Source: Synechococcus sp. RedBA-s (GTDB taxonomy: Bacteria; Cyanobacteriota; Cyanobacteriia; PCC-6307; Cyanobiaceae). Taken from it: DNA of 33,766 nucleotides. Where the stretch lies: NCBI RefSeq assembly GCF_024345495.1, contig NZ_JAGQBF010000028.1, forward strand, positions 1 through 33,766. Reading direction: 5' to 3'. Under the pieces are notes generated by a model. It worked only from the letters and a program-made list of their open reading frames with translations, did not search any database and was not told the DNA's origin. The position numbers and the translations under genes were made by a program. Positions 24,164 to 32,866 of this stretch are shown here, one piece after another. Each line of letters starts with the position of its first letter. The stretch's first letter is position 1.

Positions 24164-27100
24164 TTGGTTTACATCAATCAGGTCGAACTCGCTCAGTTCA
24201 AGTCGTTCGGTGGAGCGATGGCGATCCGACTGGAGCCATCCTTCACCGTGATCACCGGCCCAAACGGCTCGGGCAAGAGCAACATCCTTGATGCGGTGCT
24301 CTTCTGCCTGGGCCTGGCCAGCAGTCGTGGCATGCGCGCCGAGCGGCTGCCCGATCTGATCAACAGCGCCACGGTGCGCCAGGGCAAAGCCGCCGAAACG
24401 GTGGTGAGTGTGCGCTTCGATCTCAGCGACTGGCAGCCCGACCCGGCCGAGGCTGGCCTTGAGCCTCCGGAGGAGGGGCCCTGGATCCAGACGGGACAGA
24501 AGGACTGGACCGTGAGCCGACGGCTGCGGCTGGCCCCCGGCGGCACCTACAGCAGCACCTACAGCGCCGATGGGGTTCCCTGCAACCTGCAGCAACTGCA
24601 GAGCCAGCTGCGGCGCCTGCGCGTAGACCCGGAAGGCAGCAACGTGGTCATGCAGGGGGACGTGACCCGGATCGTCTCGATGGGCGCCCGTGACCGCCGC
24701 GGCCTGATCGATGAACTCGCCGGAGTCGCCCTGTTCGATTCCCGCATCGACCAGACCCGCGCCAAACTCGATGAGGTGCAGGAGCGCCAGGAACGCTGCC
24801 GAATCGTGGAACAGGAGCTGCTGGGGTCACGCCAGCGCCTGGAGCGCGACTGCGCCAAGGCCCGCACCTACCAGGACCTGCGCCAGCGTCAGCAGCTGGG
24901 CCGCCTGCAGGAACAGGTGCTCGCCCACGAGCAGGCCGGCAGCCAGCTGGGGGCCCTGCGCCGACGCCAGCAGGCCCTTGAGGTCCAGGAGCAGAGCGAC
25001 CGCACGGCCCTCGCCTCCGCCGAATCAGCCCTGGAGCAGGCCAGCGCCACACTGGCCCTGCTGCAAGCGGAGGTCAAGGCCCTCGGGGAGGACAGCCTGC
25101 TGGTGGTGCAGGCGGAACTGGCCGGCCTCGAGACCAGCGCCCGCGAGCTCAAGCGCCAGGCGGAGCGGCAGCAGCAGCAGGCGGAAGCCCTGCAGGGCCA
25201 GCGCCAGCAGTTGCAGGGCCAGCACGCCGAACTGCAACGCCAGCGCCAGGAGCTCAGCGCCGATAAGCGGCACGCCGGCGCCCTGGCCGCGGCGGAGCAG
25301 GCCTGCCTCAGCGCCGAGGGGGCGGTGGAACTCTCCCGCCGCCGGCTGGGGGAGGTGGCGGGCCGCTCCGGCACCTGGCTGGAGGAACAGAAGCGCCGCA
25401 GCCAGCGCCGGCAGGAGCTGCAGCAGGCGGTGGCCCCCCTGCTGGCGGAACAGCAGCAGCTCAGCGAGAGGCTGCTCCAGGCTGAGGAGCGCCTGCTGGA
25501 GCTGGAGGCGGAGCTGGCCAGTGGCGGCAGCGCCGACCAGGAGCAGCAGGTGCGCCTGCAGGAACTGCTGGCCGAAGGCGAGGCCGTGCAGACCCTGGTG
25601 GAGCAGCAACAGCGCCAGGCCCAGGAGCTGGCCGAAGCCCTGGCCCTGCAGCAACGCACCCGCAGCCGCCTGGAGCAGGAGCAGACCCAGCTGGAGCGAG
25701 AGATTGCCCGGATCGAAAGCCGCCGCGACACCCTCCAGGAGAGCCGCGGCACCGGTGCCCTGCGCCTGCTGCTGGAATCAGGCCTGGGCGGACTGCACGG
25801 CCCCGTGGCTCAGCTCGCCGAAGTGGAGGAGCGCTTCCGGGTGGCCCTGGAAGTGGCCGCCGGCGGCCGCCTGGCCCAGGTGGTGGTCGACGACGACCGC
25901 ATCGCCTCCCAGGCGATCGAGCTGCTCAAGAGCCGCCGCGCCGGTCGCCTCACCTTCCTGCCGCTCAACAAAATCCGCGGCGGTGGCAGTGGCGGGGGCG
26001 GCAGCGCCGCCCTGGAGCGAGGTGGCGGGGCAGGCCGCTCCAGCTCTGGCGGGATGGTGGGCCGCGCCGTCGACCTGCTGCGCTTCGAGCCCGTCTACAC
26101 CGAGGTGTTCCGCCATGTCTTCGGCGACACCCTGGTGTTCGAAGACCTGGCCAGCGCCCGCCGTGAGCTGGGTCGCTGCCGGGCCGTCACCCTGGAGGGG
26201 GAACTGCTTGAGCGCAGTGGGGCCATGACCGGCGGCAGCCTGCAGCAGCGCTCCGGCCAGCTCAGTTTCGGGCGGGCCGGGGAGCAGGACGAGGCGGAGC
26301 CCCAGCGGCGCCGGCTGCTGGAGCTGGGGGAGAGCCTGGTGGTCTGCCGTCGCCGCGAAGCCGACCTGGGCCGCCAGCTGGAGCAGCTGCGCCCGGCGCT
26401 GCAGGAGGGCCAGCAACGCCGGGCCGGTCTGACGGCAGAGCGGGCGGCGGCGGAGCGGGCCCTGGGGCCCCAGCTGCAACGGCTGGAGCAGCTCCAGCAA
26501 CGGCTCAGCCACACTCAGGCCGGCCTAGAGAGCGGCCGCCAGCGCAGCCAGCAGCTGGAGGAGCGCGAGCTACCACCCCTGCTGCAGGAGGTGGCCGCTC
26601 TGGAGCTGGCCGAGGCCGAGGCCCAGGCGTCGGGTGACAGTGCGCGCTGGCAGGGCCTGCAGCAGGATCTGGAGGAGGCCGATCAGCGGCTGGCCGCGGC
26701 CCGTCAGCAGCGGGACAGCCTGCTGCTGGCCCAGCGGGAGCGCAGCTTGAGCCTCACCCGCCTGGGGGACCAGCTCGAAGCGCTCGCCCTGGAGGAGACG
26801 CGGCTGCAGCAGGCTGTGCTCAGCCTGGCCGAGGAGCACCGCCAGCGGCGTGAACAGGAGCGCCTGGGCCAGGAGCGGCGCCATGAACTGGAAGGGCAGC
26901 AGCAGCAGTTGCAGGAACGCTTCGGTGAGCGCCGCCGCAGCCGCGATGCCGCCGAAGCCCAGGTGGCCCAGCAACGGCAGGCCCTGCAGCAACGCCAGTG
27001 GGAGCTGCAGCGGCTGGGGGAGGAGCGCCAGGCGCTCAGCGAGCAGGAGCGCGCCCTGGCCCTGCGTCTGGAGGCGATGGAGCGGGCCCTGCCAGATCCC

Positions 27101-27781
27101 CTGCCGGAGATCCCCGAAGAGCTGCGCTCAGCGGGTCTGGAGGCCCTACAGCAGGAGTTGCAGCGGCTGCAGCAGCGCATGGAGGCCCTGGAGCCGGTGA
27201 ACATGCTGGCCCTGGAGGAGCTGGAGCAGCTGGAGCAGCGCCTGGCCGAGCTGGCCGGCCGGCTGGATGTGCTCTCCAGCGAGCGGGAGGAGCTGCTGCT
27301 GCGCATCGAAACTGTGGCCACCCTGCGCCAAGAGGCGTTCCTCGAGGCCTTCCACGCCGTGGATGGCCACTTCCGCACGATCTTCGCCGGGCTCTCAGAA
27401 GGCGAGGGGTACCTACAGCTGGAGAACGAGGCCCAGCCCCTCGAGGGTGGTCTCACCCTGGTAGCCCACCCCAAGGGCAAGACCGTGCGCCGACTGGCCT
27501 CGATGTCGGGTGGGGAGAAATCACTGACGGCCCTGAGCTTCCTGTTCGCCCTGCAGCGCTTCCGCCCCTCCCCCTTCTATGCCCTCGATGAGGTCGACAG
27601 CTTCCTCGATGGGGTGAATGTGGAGCGGCTGGCTGCCCTGATCGCCAGCCAGGCCCACCAGGCCCAGTTCCTGGTGGTCAGCCACCGCCGGCCGATGATC
27701 GCCGCCGCCACCCGCACGGTGGGGGTGACCCAGGCCCGGGGCGCCCACACCCAGGTGGTCGGGATGCCCAACGCCGCCTGA
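24164..27781 (+). CDS. smc: Chromosome segregation ATPase SMC
   Basis: The product has 1205 residues. SMC dimers with ScpA/ScpB compact and segregate the chromosome. The N-terminal head has YINQVELAQFKSFGG and Walker A GPNGSGKSN (about 34-42). Two long Gln/Leu/Glu/Arg-rich coiled coils flank the hinge (about 525-690; GGLHGPVAQLAEVEERF, VTLEGELLERSGAMTGGS). The C-terminal head has signature LASMSGGEKSLTALSFLFAL (about 1112) and Walker B FYALDEVDSFLD (about 1138). In the hinge a Gly/Ser-rich stretch of about 25 residues is inserted (about 605-630). The start is taken as the TTG at 24164, because cyanobacterial SMC begins MV-INQVEL; the frame stays open to 24083. Confidence 0.93.
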   Translation: MVYINQVELAQFKSFGGAMAIRLEPSFTVITGPNGSGKSNILDAVLFCLGLASSRGMRAERLPDLINSATVRQGKAAETVVSVRFDLSDWQPDPAEAGLEPPEEGPWIQTGQKDWTVSRRLRLAPGGTYSSTYSADGVPCNLQQLQSQLRRLRVDPEGSNVVMQGDVTRIVSMGARDRRGLIDELAGVALFDSRIDQTRAKLDEVQERQERCRIVEQELLGSRQRLERDCAKARTYQDLRQRQQLGRLQEQVLAHEQAGSQLGALRRRQQALEVQEQSDRTALASAESALEQASATLALLQAEVKALGEDSLLVVQAELAGLETSARELKRQAERQQQQAEALQGQRQQLQGQHAELQRQRQELSADKRHAGALAAAEQACLSAEGAVELSRRRLGEVAGRSGTWLEEQKRRSQRRQELQQAVAPLLAEQQQLSERLLQAEERLLELEAELASGGSADQEQQVRLQELLAEGEAVQTLVEQQQRQAQELAEALALQQRTRSRLEQEQTQLEREIARIESRRDTLQESRGTGALRLLLESGLGGLHGPVAQLAEVEERFRVALEVAAGGRLAQVVVDDDRIASQAIELLKSRRAGRLTFLPLNKIRGGGSGGGGSAALERGGGAGRSSSGGMVGRAVDLLRFEPVYTEVFRHVFGDTLVFEDLASARRELGRCRAVTLEGELLERSGAMTGGSLQQRSGQLSFGRAGEQDEAEPQRRRLLELGESLVVCRRREADLGRQLEQLRPALQEGQQRRAGLTAERAAAERALGPQLQRLEQLQQRLSHTQAGLESGRQRSQQLEERELPPLLQEVAALELAEAEAQASGDSARWQGLQQDLEEADQRLAAARQQRDSLLLAQRERSLSLTRLGDQLEALALEETRLQQAVLSLAEEHRQRREQERLGQERRHELEGQQQQLQERFGERRRSRDAAEAQVAQQRQALQQRQWELQRLGEERQALSEQERALALRLEAMERALPDPLPEIPEELRSAGLEALQQELQRLQQRMEALEPVNMLALEELEQLEQRLAELAGRLDVLSSEREELLLRIETVATLRQEAFLEAFHAVDGHFRTIFAGLSEGEGYLQLENEAQPLEGGLTLVAHPKGKTVRRLASMSGGEKSLTALSFLFALQRFRPSPFYALDEVDSFLDGVNVERLAALIASQAHQAQFLVVSHRRPMIAAATRTVGVTQARGAHTQVVGMPNAA

Positions 27782-27846
27782 ACCGGTGCGGTGGGTCACA
27801 ATGATCCGACCATCCACCTCGCCGACACCCGCCCGGGATCTGGCCT

Positions 27847-28860
27847 TTGACCTCTTCCTTCCCTCCCTCCGCCGACCCTTCCGGCGCTGCCCCGAGCGAC
27901 AGGCTCTGGCTGCGCTCCGAGTTGATGGGAACCCAGGTGATCACTCGCGACACCGGCCGCCGGCTGGGGGTGGTGGGCGAAGTGGTGGTCGACATCGACC
28001 GCCGCGAAGTGGTGGCGCTCGGCCTGCGCGACAACCCCCTCACCCGCTTCCTGCCGGGCCTGCCCCGCTGGATGCCGCTCGACCGGATCCGCCAGGTTGG
28101 CGATGTGGTGCTGGTGGATTCCGCCGATTCCCTGGCGGAGGGGTTCAACCCCGAGCGCTACAGCAAGGTGATCAACTGCCAGGTGATCAGCGAATCGGGC
28201 GAACAGCTGGGCCGGGTGCTGGGCTTCAGCTTCGACATCGAAACCGGTGAGCTCACCACCCTGGTGCTGGGGGCCCTCGGTGTCCCCCTGCTGGGCGAAG
28301 GGGTGCTGAGCACCTGGGAACTGAGCGTCGAGGAGATCGTCAGCAGCGGCCCCGATCGGATCATCGTCTACGAGGGCGCTGAGGAAAAACTCAAGCAACT
28401 GGGCAGCGGCCTGCTCGAGAAACTGGGCATCGGCGGCCCCAGCTGGGAGCAGGAGGAGCGGGATCGCTTCCGCCAGACCATGGTGCCGGTGGAGAACCAG
28501 CTGGCCTCCGGCCAGCCCAGCGTCCAGGAGCAGCGCCGGATCCAGCCCGCCTCCAGCCGGGCCGTGCAGGTGGAGGAGCAGGAGGAACTGGAGTACGTGG
28601 AGCTGGAGCGCCGCCGGCAGGAACCCCTGCGTCAGCGCCGCTACCTCGACGAGGACGAGTTCGACGACGAGCCCCGCCGCCGCAACCCCCTGCCGCAGCA
28701 GCCCCGCCAGGCACCACTGCGCTCCAGCGACGACCAGCGCCAGCCCCTTGATGTGGAGCCTGAGCCCTACCGGAAGCGGCAACAGCCAGAACCGGAGGTG
28801 CTGGATGAACCGCCGGCGCGTCCCCGCACGAATGAGGAGCGCTTCTCCGATCCCTGGTGA
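27847..28860 (+). CDS. PRC-barrel domain protein with long charged tail
   Basis: The product has 337 residues. Two PRC-barrel units lie at about 22-95 (LMGTQVITRDTGRRLGVVGEVVVDI) and 107-180 (VINCQVISESGEQLGRVLGFSFDI). PRC barrels are small beta domains found in photosynthetic reaction-centre H subunits and in RimM. From about residue 215 the protein is low-complexity, rich in Arg, Gln, Glu and Pro, and ends NEERFSDPW; it is probably disordered. The start is a TTG at 27847, 65 bases after smc on the same strand, so co-transcription with smc is likely. I recall smc next to a PRC-barrel gene in related cyanobacteria. The function is unknown. Confidence 0.82.
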   Translation: MTSSFPPSADPSGAAPSDRLWLRSELMGTQVITRDTGRRLGVVGEVVVDIDRREVVALGLRDNPLTRFLPGLPRWMPLDRIRQVGDVVLVDSADSLAEGFNPERYSKVINCQVISESGEQLGRVLGFSFDIETGELTTLVLGALGVPLLGEGVLSTWELSVEEIVSSGPDRIIVYEGAEEKLKQLGSGLLEKLGIGGPSWEQEERDRFRQTMVPVENQLASGQPSVQEQRRIQPASSRAVQVEEQEELEYVELERRRQEPLRQRRYLDEDEFDDEPRRRNPLPQQPRQAPLRSSDDQRQPLDVEPEPYRKRQQPEPEVLDEPPARPRTNEERFSDPW

Positions 28861-28884
28861 ACCGGTAGATCAGCCGGTGTGGCC

Positions 28885-29304
28885 TCACTCCACCGGCTTG
28901 AAATCCAGGGATGCGGAGTTGACGCAGTAGCGCAGGCCCGTGGGGCCGGGGCCGTCGTGGAAGAGGTGGCCCAGGTGCGCCTCGCAGTTGGCACAGCGGA
29001 TCTCCGTGCGCACCATGCCGTGGCTGCGGTCCTCAATGGTGGTGATCGCCGCCGGGTCCAGTCCGTCCCAGAAGCTGGGCCAGCCGGTGCCGGAATCGAA
29101 CTTGGCGCTGGAGCCGAAAAGGGGCGACCCACAGCAGATGCAGTCGTAGCGGCCCTCCTGCTTGGTGTTCCAGTAGGTGCCGGTGAAGGCCCGCTCGGTA
29201 CCGCCACCACGGGCCACCTGGTATTGCTCGGGCGTCAGCCGCTCGCGCCAGTCGGCATCAGTAGAAGGGACTGGAACGGCGCCGACCGTGTCTGAGCTGG
29301 CCAT
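28885..29304 (-). CDS. msrB: Peptide-methionine (R)-S-oxide reductase MsrB
   Basis: The product has 139 residues. MsrB reduces methionine-R-sulfoxide in oxidised proteins using thioredoxin. Catalytic Cys127 is in RYCVNSASLDF. Zinc ligands are Cys55/Cys58 (CICCG) and Cys104/Cys107 (CANC). The signature GTGWPSFWD is at 72-80 and HLGHLFHDGP at 110-119. Length matches the single-domain enzyme. The gene is convergent with the PRC-barrel gene. An ACCGG/CCGGT hairpin just before its stop (28861-28880) could help end both transcripts, though no T-run is seen. Confidence 0.95.
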   Translation of the reverse strand: MASSDTVGAVPVPSTDADWRERLTPEQYQVARGGGTERAFTGTYWNTKQEGRYDCICCGSPLFGSSAKFDSGTGWPSFWDGLDPAAITTIEDRSHGMVRTEIRCANCEAHLGHLFHDGPGPTGLRYCVNSASLDFKPVE

Positions 29305-29333
29305 GGGGTAGGGAAGGATCTGCTGCCCTCAAT

Positions 29334-30617
29334 TTAGGCAGCGGGCAGTAGCTCCTGCACCATCGCCGCCAGGGCTGCCACGGCCCCGGGCTGACCCCGC
29401 AGGCTGCGCAGATCGTCGCGCTGGCCCTGCAGCCGCTCAGGATGGGCCAGCCACTCGTTGGCCTCAGCGGCAATCTCCGCCGGCGTGATCGCCCCCACCC
29501 GCTCAGGCACCACGGCGCGGCCCGCCGAGATATTCGGCCAGGCCAGAAACCCCCGCTGGCGCATGCGCCAGGCCGTCAGCGCCAGCCCCAGCAACCAACG
29601 CAGCAGCGGCAGGCGCGCCAGCAGACCGAGCCAGCCGTCCCAGGCCTGCATCACCTGCAGATGCTGGGTAGGCACCAGCACGATCATCGGCACCCCGAGG
29701 GCCCCGAGTTCCGCGGTGTTGGCCCCCACGGTGGTGAGCGCGAGGGCGCACTGGCTGAGGGCACCGTGGGCCGGGTGCTGCTCAAACAGCAGAATGGGCG
29801 TGCCGGCGCCGCTGATCAGCCAGCGCTGGCCAGTGCCCGGCTCAGGCTCCAGCAGCCGCGGCGGCTGAGCGCCGTAGTGGCGCTGAATCGGGTTGCCACG
29901 GCCTCCGTAGGCCAGCAGATCGTTCACGCTGGTGGTGGGTGCCACAGGCAACAGGAAGCGGCAGCCGGGCCGCAGACGGGCGAGGCGATCGGCGGTGTCG
30001 AGCAGGAAGGGAACGCCTACCAGCAACTTGGCCCGTTTCGAGCCGGGCAGCAGGGCCACCCATTCCCCCTCGGGCAGGGGAGCCACGGCCCGCGCCTCCT
30101 CGGAGAGATCAGCCATCAGATCTCCCACCACGGTGCAGCGCTGGCGCCAGCGGGCCTGCAAGCGGGTGGCGGCCTGGGGACCCATGGCGGCGATGCGGTC
30201 GTTCCAGCGCGGCCAGCGGGCCACCCACTCGGCGTAGGTGAGGTGGCGGTAACCGAGGCGTGCCGAGAGCAACACGGTCCAGAACTGATCACCCCCCAGG
30301 AACACCACCACCCCCTGGGCCGGCCAGGGACCATGACGCCCGGGCCACAGCAGCAGATCCCAGAAGCGGCGGGCGGGCACGATGCGGGAGAAGAGGCCGA
30401 GGTCGCGGGCCACCCGCGCTTCGCTGCCGGTGGCGTTGGGGCAGGGCACCAGCACCAGCTCCAGGGAGCGGGCCGCCCCCGGCACAACGGGTTGAAGCTC
30501 CAACTGCCGGTGGAGGCGCTGGGCCAGGGGACGCACCCAGGTGGTGAGTTCACCGGGACCGTTGCACACCAGCACAATCGCTGCGGTGGGCGGGCGGCTC
30601 AGCGGCGGCTCTCTCAA
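29334..30617 (-). CDS. LpxB-related (lipid-A-disaccharide-synthase-like) glycosyltransferase-fold protein
   Basis: The product has up to 427 residues. It has a GT-B look: an N-terminal domain starting AIVLVCNGPGELTTWVRPLA, a central VALLPGSKRAKLLVGVPFLL, as in LpxB and related GT-B enzymes (LPGSR), and a C-terminal donor-site region ALTTVGANTAELGALGVPMIVLVPTQHLQ. Cyanobacteria carry this LpxB-related family in addition to true LpxB; its product is not known. The start is uncertain: a TTG at 30617 is used, and a GTG nearer the first beta strand is possible. The gene begins about 17 bases after tRNA-Leu on the same strand, so it may be read from the tRNA promoter. Confidence 0.8.
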   Translation of the reverse strand: MREPPLSRPPTAAIVLVCNGPGELTTWVRPLAQRLHRQLELQPVVPGAARSLELVLVPCPNATGSEARVARDLGLFSRIVPARRFWDLLLWPGRHGPWPAQGVVVFLGGDQFWTVLLSARLGYRHLTYAEWVARWPRWNDRIAAMGPQAATRLQARWRQRCTVVGDLMADLSEEARAVAPLPEGEWVALLPGSKRAKLLVGVPFLLDTADRLARLRPGCRFLLPVAPTTSVNDLLAYGGRGNPIQRHYGAQPPRLLEPEPGTGQRWLISGAGTPILLFEQHPAHGALSQCALALTTVGANTAELGALGVPMIVLVPTQHLQVMQAWDGWLGLLARLPLLRWLLGLALTAWRMRQRGFLAWPNISAGRAVVPERVGAITPAEIAAEANEWLAHPERLQGQRDDLRSLRGQPGAVAALAAMVQELLPAA

Positions 30618-30634
30618 ATTGTGGGGAAGAGAAA

Positions 30635-30716
30635 TGCGGATGGCGAGACTTGAACTCGCAAGGCCGAAGCCACACGCCCCTCAAACGTGCGTGTCTACCA
30701 ATTCCACCACATCCGC
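30635..30716 (-). tRNA. trnL: tRNA-Leu (anticodon GAG)
   Basis: The 82-base minus-strand RNA folds as a class II tRNA. The acceptor stem GCGGATG pairs with CATCCGC, with discriminator A at 30635. The D region is GTGG-AATTGGTAGAC, the anticodon arm CACGT-TTGAGGG-GCGTG gives anticodon GAG, the long variable arm contains GGC-TTCG-GCC, and the T arm is GCGAG-TTCAAGT-CTCGC. CCA is not encoded. It reads CUC and CUU. Confidence 0.96.
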
Positions 30717-30842
30717 GTGGCCGTCAGGAGTCTGGACTCCCTTCGGCTCGTCAATATACCCATCACCCGTCCCGGCCCCGGCGCAACTGGGTCGTCAAGG
30801 GTCAGCACTGATACAGTCCGCAGCGGCCTGGACCCACCACGG

Positions 30843-32207
30843 ATGCCCATCGGCAAGCTGCTGATCGCCAACCGTGGCGAAATCTCCCTCCGCATCCTGC
30901 GCAGCTGCCGCGAACTGGGCATCAGCACGGTGGCGGTCTACAGCACGGTCGATCGCAACGCCCTGCACGTGCAGCTGGCGGATGAGGCGGTCTGCGTGGG
31001 CGAAGCCCCCAGCAGCAAGAGCTACCTCAATATTCCAAACATCATTGCCGCGGCGATCTCCCGCGGCGCCGATGCGATCCATCCCGGCTACGGCTTCCTG
31101 GCCGAGAACGATCGCTTCGCCGAGATCTGCGCCGCCCACGGCCTCACCTTCGTCGGTCCATCCCCCGAGGCGATCCGAGCGATGGGAGACAAATCCACCG
31201 CCAAGACCACCATGCAGCGGGTGGGGGTTCCCACCATCCCCGGCAGTGAGGGTCTGCTGGAGGACGCCCGGGAAGCCTCCGTGCTGGCGGAGCGCATGGG
31301 CTTTCCTGTGATGATCAAGGCCACCGCCGGCGGGGGCGGGCGGGGCATGCGTCTGGTGCAGGAGCCGGAGCAACTCGAAGGGCTGTTCAAGGCCGCCCAA
31401 GGCGAGGCTGAGGCGGCGTTCGGCAACCCCGGCCTCTACATGGAGAAGTTCATCGACCGGCCCCGCCACGTCGAGGTGCAGATCCTGGCCGACCGCCACG
31501 GCAACGTGGTCCACCTCGGTGAGCGCGACTGCTCGATCCAGCGGCGCCACCAGAAGCTGCTGGAGGAAGCCCCCAGCCCGGCCCTGGATCCGGAGCTGCG
31601 CCGGCGCATGGGCGAAGCCGCGATTGCGGCGGCCCGCAGCATCACCTATGAGGGGGCCGGCACCGTCGAGTTCCTGGTCGATCGCAGCGGCGACTTCTAT
31701 TTCATGGAGATGAACACCCGTATCCAGGTGGAACATCCCGTCACCGAGATGGTCACCGGCTTTGATCTGATCGCCGAGCAGCTGCGCATCGCCGGCGGCG
31801 AGCCCCTGAGCATGCGCCAGGAGGACGTGCAGCTGCGCGGCCATGCGATCGAATGCCGCATCAACGCCGAAGACCCCCAGCAGAATTTCCGACCGGCCCC
31901 AGGCCGGATCACCGGTTGGTTGCCCCCGGGGGGGCCGGGCGTGCGGGTCGACAGCCACGTTTACACAGGTTACGAGATCCCTCCCTTCTACGACTCGCTG
32001 ATCGGCAAACTGATTGTCTGGGGACTCGATCGCGATGCAGCCATGAAGCGCATGCGTCGGGCCCTGAGCGAATGTGCGATCACGGGTATCCCCACCACGA
32101 TCGAGTTCCACCTGGCCCTGCTGGATCGGCCCGAGTTCCAGCGCGGCGATGTGCACACCAAGTTCGTGGAGCAGGACATGCTTCCGCCAGCCGAACCACG
32201 GGCCTGA
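30843..32207 (+). CDS. accC: Biotin carboxylase subunit of acetyl-CoA carboxylase
   Basis: The product has 454 residues. AccC carboxylates biotin on the carrier protein AccB with ATP and bicarbonate, the first step of fatty-acid synthesis. The N-terminal domain is [20 protein letters not shown]. The ATP-grasp glycine loop is [14 protein letters not shown] (about 158). The active-site region is [19 protein letters not shown] (about 285-303). The conserved [14 protein letters not shown] and [12 protein letters not shown] are also present. The length is close to the family's 448. The ATG at 30843 gives the normal N-terminus. The frame is open upstream to 30687 but would cross the tRNA gene. GATACAGT at 30811-30818 is a possible -10 element. 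Confidence 0.97.
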   Translation: MPIGKLLIANRGEISLRILRSCRELGISTVAVYSTVDRNALHVQLADEAVCVGEAPSSKSYLNIPNIIAAAISRGADAIHPGYGFLAENDRFAEICAAHGLTFVGPSPEAIRAMGDKSTAKTTMQRVGVPTIPGSEGLLEDAREASVLAERMGFPVMIKATAGGGGRGMRLVQEPEQLEGLFKAAQGEAEAAFGNPGLYMEKFIDRPRHVEVQILADRHGNVVHLGERDCSIQRRHQKLLEEAPSPALDPELRRRMGEAAIAAARSITYEGAGTVEFLVDRSGDFYFMEMNTRIQVEHPVTEMVTGFDLIAEQLRIAGGEPLSMRQEDVQLRGHAIECRINAEDPQQNFRPAPGRITGWLPPGGPGVRVDSHVYTGYEIPPFYDSLIGKLIVWGLDRDAAMKRMRRALSECAITGIPTTIEFHLALLDRPEFQRGDVHTKFVEQDMLPPAEPRA

Positions 32208-32233
32208 TTCAGCCTCGAAGCGACGGGCTCTCC

Positions 32234-32251
32234 CCTGAGACCTCCCTCAGG
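32234..32251. terminator. Hairpin between convergent accC and yggT
   Basis: CCTGAG and CTCAGG form a perfect six-pair stem with a six-base loop between the two converging genes. It slightly overlaps the yggT stop codon. There is no T-run, so its role in termination is uncertain. Confidence 0.35.
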
Positions 32252-32573
32252 CCAGCGACTGGCTCTGGCGCATCACCTGGGTGAGCAGCCCCTGCTGACC
32301 CACCACCAGCTCCCGCAGCAGGCTGATCAACCCCACCCAGATCACCGGGGTCACATCGACACCGCCGATGCTGGGGATCAGCCGCCGGCTGACACGCAGC
32401 AGCCCCTCGGTGGGCCAGCCGATCAGCCGCATCGCGCCGCGGTTGAGATCCACCTGCGGATACCAGGTGAGCACGATGCGGAACAGGAACAGCAGGGTCC
32501 AGGCCGCCAGGGCCAGGGCCAGCACGGCGTGCAGCAGCGGCAGGGCAGAGGCCAGCACGGGAACGGCCGTCAC
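32247..32573 (-). CDS. YggT/Ycf19-family membrane protein
   Basis: The product has 108 residues. An N-terminal transmembrane segment ([27 protein letters not shown]) is followed by the family block [38 protein letters not shown], where P-x-x-G-x-D-x-x-P-x-x is diagnostic of YggT/CCB3/Ycf19 proteins. In plants and algae CCB3 relatives help attach haem c' to cytochrome b6; the cyanobacterial role is less clear. A GTG start at 32573 is used; no clear Shine-Dalgarno is seen. It is divergent from psbX with 77 bases between. Confidence 0.88.
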   Translation of the reverse strand: MTAVPVLASALPLLHAVLALALAAWTLLFLFRIVLTWYPQVDLNRGAMRLIGWPTEGLLRVSRRLIPSIGGVDVTPVIWVGLISLLRELVVGQQGLLTQVMRQSQSLA

Positions 32574-32622
32574 AAAGCGGTAAGCAGCGGTGCTCCCATC
32601 GTAGGAAGTGGGCGGTGCTGCC

Positions 32623-32628
32623 TAAGAT
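32623..32628 (+). promoter_or_regulatory. Possible -10 element for psbX
   Basis: TAAGAT lies 22 bases before the psbX ATG in the short gap shared with yggT. No convincing -35 box is visible. Confidence 0.25.
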
Positions 32629-32650
32629 CCCAGCCGGACCTCATGGCGCC

Positions 32651-32773
32651 ATGACCCCCTCCCTTTCCAACTTCCTCAGCAGCCTCGTCTACGGGGCGAT
32701 GATTGTGGTGATTCCCATCAGCATCGCCCTGGTGCTGATCAGCCAGAACGACCAGGTGGACCGCAAGCTCTGA
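32651..32773 (+). CDS. psbX: Photosystem II protein PsbX
   Basis: The product has 40 residues: [17 protein letters not shown], then a hydrophobic helix [14 protein letters not shown], then NDQVDRKL. PsbX is a single-helix subunit near cytochrome b559 of photosystem II, affecting the QB site. Sequence and length match picocyanobacterial PsbX as I recall it (MTPSL.NFL..L..G...VVIP). It is followed 93 bases later by ycf66 on the same strand, a neighbourhood I recall as common in this group. Confidence 0.92.
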   Translation: MTPSLSNFLSSLVYGAMIVVIPISIALVLISQNDQVDRKL

Positions 32774-32866
32774 GCCGCACCTGGTTCTGCCGTTCCAGGT
32801 CCCTAAACTGGGATCAGCCGTTCACCCCTGGCGGACGGAACAAGTCGTTCGCCTGAGGTTTCAGAC

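Noticed and set aside
25140-27300. Repeated CAG/CTG-rich tracts in smc as tandem DNA repeats
   Set aside because: They encode the Gln/Leu/Glu heptads of the SMC coiled coil and show no fixed unit or period.
30795-32156. 453-codon minus-strand frame opposite accC
   Set aside because: Mirror of biotin carboxylase; no independent start signal or motifs.
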